A stretch of DNA of 34,351 nucleotides from Lingula anatina (Eukaryota > Brachiopoda > Lingulata > Lingulida > Lingulidae): NCBI RefSeq assembly GCF_001039355.2, contig NW_019775472.1, positions 343,708 to 378,058 of the forward strand, read 5' to 3'. The notes beneath the pieces were generated by a model that saw only the letters and a list, made by a program, of their open reading frames with translations, was not told the origin of the DNA and made no database searches. Position 1 is the stretch's first letter. Every line of letters starts with the position of its first letter. This document shows positions 23,707 through 31,900 of the stretch, piece after piece. The translations under genes were made by a program, and so were the position numbers.

Positions 23707-24029
23707 CCATATTTATCACAACTGTTTCGATAGACTGTCAATTTTCCCTAATCCAGGCACCCATTACAAAAAAATTAAAAGTATTTTATATGGCATAATG
23801 GTAAAATACTATTTAACGGACTTGGTCTAAACCATACTCCTTGTGCAAGTGCTTCCAGTGCTTCAAAGGTACATTACAAAGTAATTGCTACCCATTTAAG
23901 TAAGCAAAATACAAGATTTACATTTCACAGCTTGACCAAACTTACCTACTTGTACCGGAGCAAATTAAAGAAACTGCTATATTTCACAATCTTCACATTA
24001 TGTGTATTTTTAGGTGAAGTAATCACGTA

Positions 24030-24192
24030 CAGGGGTGGATCCAGAGATATTTTCTGACAGTCTTCCAAATTATCTTTGTTGACCCATCCTCCATTTTTGA
24101 CCTTCTTCTGACAGAAAAAATAGATGCCTGTCAATGTAAACTTCAAAATATGACCTTTCGGAAGACCCAGAAGCAGTCTCAATCCGCCCCTG
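24030..24192. mobile_element. Short non-autonomous DNA transposon (hAT-like MITE)
   Basis: The 163-bp segment is bounded by imperfect terminal inverted repeats: CAGGGGTGGATCCAG on the left, and on the right CTCAATCCGCCCCTG, which reads CAGGGGCGGATTGAG inverted. Ends of the CAGGGG[T/C]GGAT type are common in animal hAT-like MITEs. No coding capacity is seen. I cannot find a convincing 8-bp target-site duplication (flanks atcacgta and atgtagat), so this is an old or rearranged copy. Confidence 0.5.
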
Positions 24193-24461
24193 ATGTAGAT
24201 GACAAGTACTTCAAAATGGAGGTCTATCAAAATTTTGTAGAGGCACAATATTAGATATTAAAAATCGACTACATATTCTAGTCTATGAATATTTTACATT
24301 CTATGTAATCAAGGCCAGTTAAGTTGTTTTAAAAGCATGCGAAGCAGCTCGGCCTTCAAATGTCTGTCTCTAATATACCAAAGCTTTGTCTGCATGACCT
24401 AGATTTGCAACTAGTTGCAGACATTCGATGCCTATGTTATGTTATGTAAAGCCTGTTCCAC

Positions 24462-27400
24462 TCAGGCATTTGATTTTTTAGACTTGGATGGGCTGGACTT
24501 TAATGGATCTATTCCACTAAGTGACCTCTTCCTTTCCTCCTGTAACAGTCTGCTGTTAAATAATATTCTATCTACATCCTCAGCTCCATCAACATTTTTA
24601 ACTGCCATGGGCCTCCCAGTACTCTTTCTGACATGACTGTGAAGTTCTCTGTATGTACTTGGTTTTCCATACTCCAGAATTTGGCACTGAAACTCACTAC
24701 TTGTTCCTGTCTCCATTTCCCTTTGCTCAGTAGAAGCAGAAGAATTTTCACCTACTGGTATGTCACTCCTCTGTCTGCTAAGTGGCCTGCTGCTCCTTAT
24801 AGCTGAACCTTCCATCTTAAAGCCTGGTCTGTACACTGGGTCTCCTCTGTCTCGTATCTCCAGCCTATCTGTGGATGAAGAAGGAGTCGCTTCCATGTCC
24901 GATACATCACTGACCTTTGTACATGCAGTCTCAGACTTCGGTCTATTTCTTTCATTGTACAAATTTTGTGTATAGGTCTGGGAAGATGAAAAACTGGATT
25001 TGAAGACGGGTTGGCTTGTTTTGTAGTACGCTTCCCTGTGCGTAGGTATGCTATTTGTAACACTGGTATCAACTTTTATAGGATTTACATTCTGAATATT
25101 TCTCTCAGCTTTTTTCAGGAGTTTCAGACAGTCCGTTAAGTCTGGGGTCAGCGTTATGTCAAGATCAGCAACTTCATTTTGAATGGCTGCTGTAGTATCA
25201 AGAGTTTCATCAAAATGGTTTTCAAGTTGTCTCCTCTCAATTGGTTGGTTCAAATTACTACTTTTTGGTACATTCGCTTTTGTTGGAACTCTGAAGTCAA
25301 ATGGTTCTGTATTTCTGAACTGCTTTACTTGGTCACTTGTCAAGTTCTTTGTATTTATCGAGTTCGTTTCTTTATTGTCACTGTTGCCTACAGATAACCT
25401 GTTCTTTGCACCTACCATGCATGATTCCTGTTTTGTTCCTGTTTCTGGTCTAGATACAGTTACTTTTGACTCCTGCTCAATGTGATATGCTGTTTTGCAT
25501 CCACCTCCTGCCTTTGAATATGGTAGGAAATGACCTAAATTTGTTTTTACAGTGACAGGTGTCACATCAGCACCTTTTGATGTACTAGGCATTGCTTGTG
25601 GTCTTTTTGATGTATAAAACTCTTTGTCGGTCTCAAATTTTAGTTTCTTTTTAGCACTGTTTCCATCTGGCTGATTCTCTGTGAAATTCCTCTCAATCAC
25701 AGTTCTCCTTCCAGACTCCTGGCTAGAGTGGGTTCCAGTGGGTGTGGCAGCCTTATCAATACAAAGTCGTGACAGAGGAGAGGAGGGGGTCAGGGGACTG
25801 GGAGCTTCAAACTGAAATGAACTGCTGGGTGAGTGCTCAGCATTTTCCTCTTCAGACTCACTACTTTTCCAAAGATATGACAAAGAGCTGGATTCTCCTT
25901 TGTTATTACTCACAGAGCTAGGCCTGGTTTGATCAGCAAGTCCGACTTTTCTTTCTCTGTCAAAATAATGTGCCCCAACTGTGTTGTCTTTTATTGGAAC
26001 TGCACTTGCTCTGACTGGCAATGTTGCATAGTCTACTGCAACACAGTTATCCTCAAGGTCAGATAAGTTGGAATTAAGTGAACTTTTGGGGATATTTAAT
26101 TGATTTTCTGAAATGTTCGCTCCACCCTTCTTTAAAAGTTCTATTTCTTTCTCTAAGCTTTCAGTGTATACATCACTCCTGTTTAAAGCTTTTTGTAGCT
26201 GCTTTATTTCTTTTTCATAGGCCTCCACTTTCGACTCCAGGGCAGCAACTGTGTAGCGGCCATACCTGAATAAGCAAAAATGAATAAATAAATAAATATT
26301 TAAAATTATAATTTTAATCGATTAATTAAAAATAAAATAAATGATTAAGCTTTTTGTCAACATAACATCATTCAATCAGAGCTGTAGCTAAAATATGACT
26401 TACTTATGTGGGGATCTGGTCACAAGACACTGACGCAGGTTTTGGTTTTCTCTTACAAGCTTGAAGTTTTCATCTCTCAGTTTCTCATTTGCCTAAAGTG
26501 ACAAGAAGGCCACATAAAATGAAATATAAAAGAAACCTCACATGGAACATGCCAATGAAATAACAGAGGAAGTTTCTCATTTTCCCTGTAAAATATATGT
26601 CTGTGTTTAAAAAAAGGTGTTTAAATTGGAAAGATTTTCCCTCACATCCATCAAATGTACAATACATCTTCACTCATCTCACCTTCTTCTGTTTCTTCAT
26701 GTCTTGGTTCACCTTTTCATACAACCCAGTGGCCTCCTGTAACTTTCCAGTTAGCAACATCAATTTGTCTACTTTCTTATCCATGACCGTTGTAACCACA
26801 TCGCCCTTCTCAAGACCACCACATCTTAGGCAGGTGCCATCAGAGTGTGTCAATTTATCTCGAAGTGTGATATTTTCTGTCTTGTAATCTTTTACCTGGG
26901 TCTGAAGATGTTCAATTTCTGCCTGCAATGAGAACCAACTTTTTTGAAAATGCTGAAATTGAGGACACATTATTTTACCCGAAATATATTCAATCTGAGC
27001 TGTACAAGTTTGCAGTAGCCACTTTAATCCTGTAACACAATTCTAGTGGACTTAAAACCTAACTTCCAAAACAGACATTGTAAGAGGTGAATTAATACAG
27101 CACAATAATAAATACTCCAAATGAATAACTCTCAAAACATATGAACTAAACAAATGAACTGGTGAAAGATTGCAAAATTCATAAATATGAACCTTACAAC
27201 AATCAATACAAAATTCTGAAAGTCTTCAATTATCTTTCCATTGCACAGCACTTCAGATAACACTGAACACATTGTTGGCAAATAGTCCTCATCCACTTCT
27301 TAAGATGTATTCTGTGATCTAGACATCTGAGCTGTTGAATTTTATATAAAGGCTTCCCACAGCTTTTCCATAGTGGTTTAAAACTTAAAATTCATATGCA

Positions 27401-28653
27401 CTGAACTTCTTGGTTGGCAGCAATACAGACTCCAGCTTGGAATTAAAATATCAATCACATTTATTGTGGGACTAAACATTTAATTGGCTGGGGTTCTGGG
27501 GCCCATAAAAATCGAATAAAGAATCTTCAAGTTTCCAATTCCATGGAAAAAACTTTGTGTTTGGCATTGAGGCCATATTATAGAAGCTGTTGTAAAAAGC
27601 TAACCTCATAGTCTCTGAACAGCATATCCAGTCTTGCCTTTCTCAGCTCTGGGTTACTGAAACTCTCTTCTGGCTTCTCACCCTGGTTTAAACCTCCTGC
27701 AATATAACAATGCATAAAATATTGCAGTTGTATCTAACAAGTGCATACCAACAAAAAAAAAAGTTGTACTTGTCACTTTTTTTAACACAGGCTTGTAGAA
27801 GGTCCATTCCATGCATCTTCTGTCCAGCACAAATCTTTATCATCTTAGTATGCTTATCCCGAGAAAGAAAGCTAACAATTGCATCTACCATTACTTGAAG
27901 TAAAAATTGGGGAATTGGGGAGTAAAAGAGGCAATCGAAAAGTGCCAAGAAAATTGTGTTGTGAAAAAATGAGTTATACTGAATGACAAGACACTAAATG
28001 AAGTAAACAAAGCCTTTATGTGACACACGCTCGGCTGTCACCTTGATTGGATAGTAAACGATTGTCGTAAAATAGCTAAATGATATTAAAACCGGGTGCA
28101 TAAACTTGAAAACCACCTAGGACAACCTTGGACTGCCACATTAATCCAATACAATGCAAAAATAAACTATAACAAGTGGTTAAAGCCTTCAAACCAAAAA
28201 TAATCAGAAATTCTATTTTCTCACCAATAACCTTCCTGCAGGGATTAGCTGATGTGATGGGGACTCTACAGGACGGGCACTGATTGTTTCTCTCCAGCCA
28301 TACCTCCATACAAGTACTGCAGAATGCATGGTTGTTGGGGCACACAGTGGGCTCCTTAACCTTAAGATAATAAATTAGATATCATTTGAAAGAGTTAGAC
28401 CGATATAACCATATATATATAACCAGTGTCAGACACAGTGTTCCTCAGATTTATTTCAATTTGCGATTCCCAAAGTTTAAGTGTGAATATCATTTAAAAT
28501 CCATTAAAATAAAATATAAAAAGATTATCTGAGATAACAGAGAAGCTTAAATATTGGAAAATGAAAAATTACCTTCCCCAGGCAAATGAAGCATGAAAGC
28601 GGTAATGTGAATGCGATAGTAGCAGAACGAGCGATTTCATTTCTCTCCGCCAT
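24462..28653 (-). CDS. OBI1: ORC ubiquitin ligase 1-like RING protein (RNF219), six exons
   Basis: Exons in transcription order are 28573-28653, 28225-28360, 27605-27696, 26683-26922, 26404-26492 and 24462-26265, all GT-AG and in phase, giving 813 aa (human about 726). The RING is C3HC4: Cys21, Cys24, Cys34, His38, Cys41, Cys44, Cys55 and Cys58, in SCFICLGK...NNHAFCSTC...CPSCRVPIT. It is followed by a charged coiled coil (about residues 90-240) containing KYGRYTVAALESKVEAY, closely like the vertebrate protein, then a long serine-rich disordered tail ending SSPSKSKKSNA. In vertebrates this E3 ligase ubiquitinates ORC subunits and promotes origin firing, so the role here is by homology. The start is the only upstream ATG that joins the RING frame. 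It is head-to-head with SLC10A7 and tail-to-tail with RRM1. An extra CLRC pair occurs at 134-137 in the coiled coil. Confidence 0.93.
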
Positions 28654-28934
28654 TCTTCAGCTTACCTATTGGCTTAAATATATATTAATACTCTCAAGAC
28701 TGGTTGAGCTGATATTTGAGAAAATTCAAAAGCAAAAATAATTGCATATTCCAATGCATAACGGAAAATATTTAAAGAAATCTGACGGAGAATTATCATT
28801 TAAAAAGGAGATGACAAAGAGAACTATATCACGGAACTTCTTCCGCATATGAAAATAGTAGTTCCAGGGCACTTCCGTTTTATGCTGGCCCGTTGAGACT
28901 ACAGAAGTGAGAGGCAGCTGTTTTTACAGTGCGA
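28654..28934. promoter_or_regulatory. Bidirectional promoter between OBI1 and SLC10A7
   Basis: The divergent start codons are 281 bp apart, so the regulatory region must be shared. ACTTCCG at 28871-28877 and a CTTCTTCCGC stretch near 28838 resemble ETS/GABPA motifs, which are common at divergent housekeeping promoters. No TATA box stands out. Confidence 0.55.
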
Positions 28935-31900
28935 ATGACAGCTTTCCATTTTCTCCAGAAGAATTGGTTTTTGTTGGGGATTGTTATTGTTATCATTTTG
29001 GCACGATTGGCACCAAAATTTGGCGTACAAGGAGGTGGGTATTAGAAAACGTGTGTAAGCAAATGCTAGATCCGGAACAGAAATGATAGATAGGAGCACG
29101 TGCAAGCTTCTAAAAAAAAAAAAAAAAAAACTGGTTTTTATATGGAGAAAAGAATATACACAGATGCTTCTGGCAACTTGCCTACAGTTTTAAAAATAAC
29201 AAAATTTTATTTAGCAATGACTGCAACTCTGTAGTGTAAGCACTCAACTTTATCTCCGAAGACAAAGGCTACATGTTAGTGCAAATCTCTTCTACCTGCT
29301 TTGATAAAATTAAAAAAAATTCTGTCTTTGAGCACAGGCAGATTTATCGTGTATTTTCTTTTCTCCCATAAGGTGCAAAATCCATATGAGGGGACAGGGA
29401 ATCAGGATGAATATTTTCAGCTCATTGTCATGAGAACAAAACTTACCATGTCGAGCATAAGATGGGCTTTCAATTGTGTGACCTGGACCCCTACAAAATC
29501 TGAATGGATACTAGCCTCACAGAGCATACAACCAGAGGAGAAATCAAGGATTGGGAAATTTTACTACAAAAAGGATGCCAGGTCTGCCATTGCTGGGAGG
29601 TTGCTGCTGAGAAAAGCTATCTCAGAAATGCTAGACATTCCCTATGGAGATGTAAAACTTGGCCGTACAGAAAAGGGAAAGCCATATCTGATGAATGAGG
29701 TACAGCAGAAGTTGAGTTTTAATGTGTCTCACCATGGGGACTGGGCTGTGCTGGCAGCAGACACTGGTGTTGATGTAGGGATTGATGTGATGAAGATTGA
29801 GAGACCTAGAGGGAAATCTGTTGAAAAGTTCCTATCCACTATGCAACCACAGTTTACTGTGGAAGAATTGGATGCAATTCATTCACCTCCTAATGAATGG
29901 GATCAGTTAGCAGTGTTTTATCGTCACTGGTGTCTAAAAGAAAGTTATGTCAAGACACTAGGCATTGGTATTGGATTTGATGTTCATAGACTTGGTTTCA
30001 GATTGAACACGGATTTGTTAGAGAAGGACACAATAGTTACAGATACTGAAGTATGTGTTGATGGAAAACTTGAGCACAATTGGATATTTGAAGAAACTAT
30101 GTTAGATGAAGTCCATTGTGTGTCAACTGCAGTGAATGCAGATATAAATGTTTTAAAGACAAGGAAACCACACAGTTTTAGAATGCTCACCTTTGAGGAT
30201 TTGGTTGAAGGGTCACAGCCTCAGTCTGATCCAGATATAGCCTTTTGGGAAAACTTCAGTGTTAAAGATGAAAATCCTTGGACAAAATAAATGCATTTTA
30301 AAGCATCTAATGATAAGTCAAGAACTAATTATTATTTAATTGAAACTTTATGGATAATATTATAAAATTAAAAACCCTATAGAGATATAAACTCCAGTAA
30401 AATATAAATTTATTAGCAAACATTACTGAGATTATGAAAGGTTAAAATGGTCCAGTATTGAGTAATTCAATTAATTTTAAATTAAATGGCTTATGAAAAA
30501 TCTAGTAAAATGAACAGAATTAAATTCTGATTTTGTAAATTTACATAGTTAGCCTCACATTTATTGCTATGGTACATGATGTAAATGACCATGAATTGTA
30601 AATCTCAAAATTGTTAATATTTAACAGTTGAAGTAGATGTAATGAGTCTATGTGCCTATACTGGAGTATGTGAAATTTAATAAAATTTTATTCTGATGTA
30701 CAAATTTTCATTTTGAGTAAGGACAGACAAAATTAAAAAGTTGGTAAAAGAGTGACAACTCTCTGTTAACTGGGTCAGCAGACAAATATTTTCACATGTA
30801 TTAGGAGCATAGCAGCAAAATGTCAGGATAAGTGTTTTTTTCAATCTTATTAGTCGTAGGGAATGACAAATCCACAGTGTGAATATATAAAAACAACAGC
30901 ATTTAGGTTTCTTCTGGGGCCAATTGTATATTTAAATCTAACTCACCAAACCAAGACGGTATCTTCTAGACCAAATGCATTTTTATGTACAGACACAGAT
31001 GTGTCTGTACATATTGCCATCACCTGCGTCTGTAGTCGCCGTCGTCGCCGGCGCCGGCGCCGTGCACTTTCCTTGTAAACACGATAAGTGGAAGGCAGTT
31101 TTACTTTTTGCCTTTATATTTACAGAGCTGATGAATATTCATAAAACGCAGGTCAAGTTCGAAAATCAGCATGATCGGGCCATTATTGTTGAAGTTATGC
31201 TGTTTTTTCACTTTTCAGCATAAATGCAACACTGTAAACACATTTCAAGGAAAACCGATAGGCCTGTTGTCATGAAACTCACAGGAGTAATCGATCCTAG
31301 TAAAACGCAGGTCAAGTTCGAAAATCGGCATGATGGGGCCACTATTTTAGTAGTTATGCTGTTTTTTCATTTTTCAGCATTTATGCAACACTGTAAACAC
31401 AATATAAGAAAAACAGATAGGCCAATTGTCATTAAACTCACAGGAGTGGTCTATCTTACTAAAACGCAGGTTGAGTTCGAAAATCAGCATAATCGGGCCA
31501 TTATTTTAGAAGTTATGCTGTTTTTTCACATTTCCTCAGATTCAATTCTTAGGCATGTTAACAGTCTTATTATTTTACTAATAAGATACATAAAAGTGTT
31601 TGTTTGACATTTCCTGCATCTTTACAACATTGTTAGTTGATTATGTAAAAATGATGGTAAACTTGTTATCGTGTATTGTGTAATAAAGTGTCAAAAATGG
31701 AAATAAACTCATATCATTGCAGTTTGTCAGATTCAATCATTCACTATGTTCAGAATCTCAGAATGGAGGAAATTGGACATTTAACACTATTCTATTGATA
31801 TTTTTCCCATCTCATCAATTTTCTTAGTTGATCATATAAAAATTGCAGTAAACTGTTTATTTTGTTTTATGTTAAAAAAAGTGTTAAAAATGGAAATAAA

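Larger units (their letters stand above)
22960..24461. other. Convergent 3' region of RRM1 and OBI1
   Basis: RRM1 and OBI1 end tail-to-tail here. AATAAA at 23701-23706 is the best RRM1 poly(A) signal, giving a 3' UTR of about 750 nt. Reading frames within 23419-23682 belong to that UTR. I could not place a clear OBI1 signal. The MITE at 24030-24192 lies on the OBI1 side. Confidence 0.6.

Noticed and set aside
29019-29026. TTTGGCGT in SLC10A7 exon 1 as an E2F site
   Set aside because: One base off the consensus and fully explained by coding sequence (Phe-Gly-Val).
31224-31607. Open frame across the 159-bp repeats as a repeat protein
   Set aside because: Copy 1 contains a stop in this frame, the frame has no splice context joining SLC10A7, and openness follows from the repeat period.
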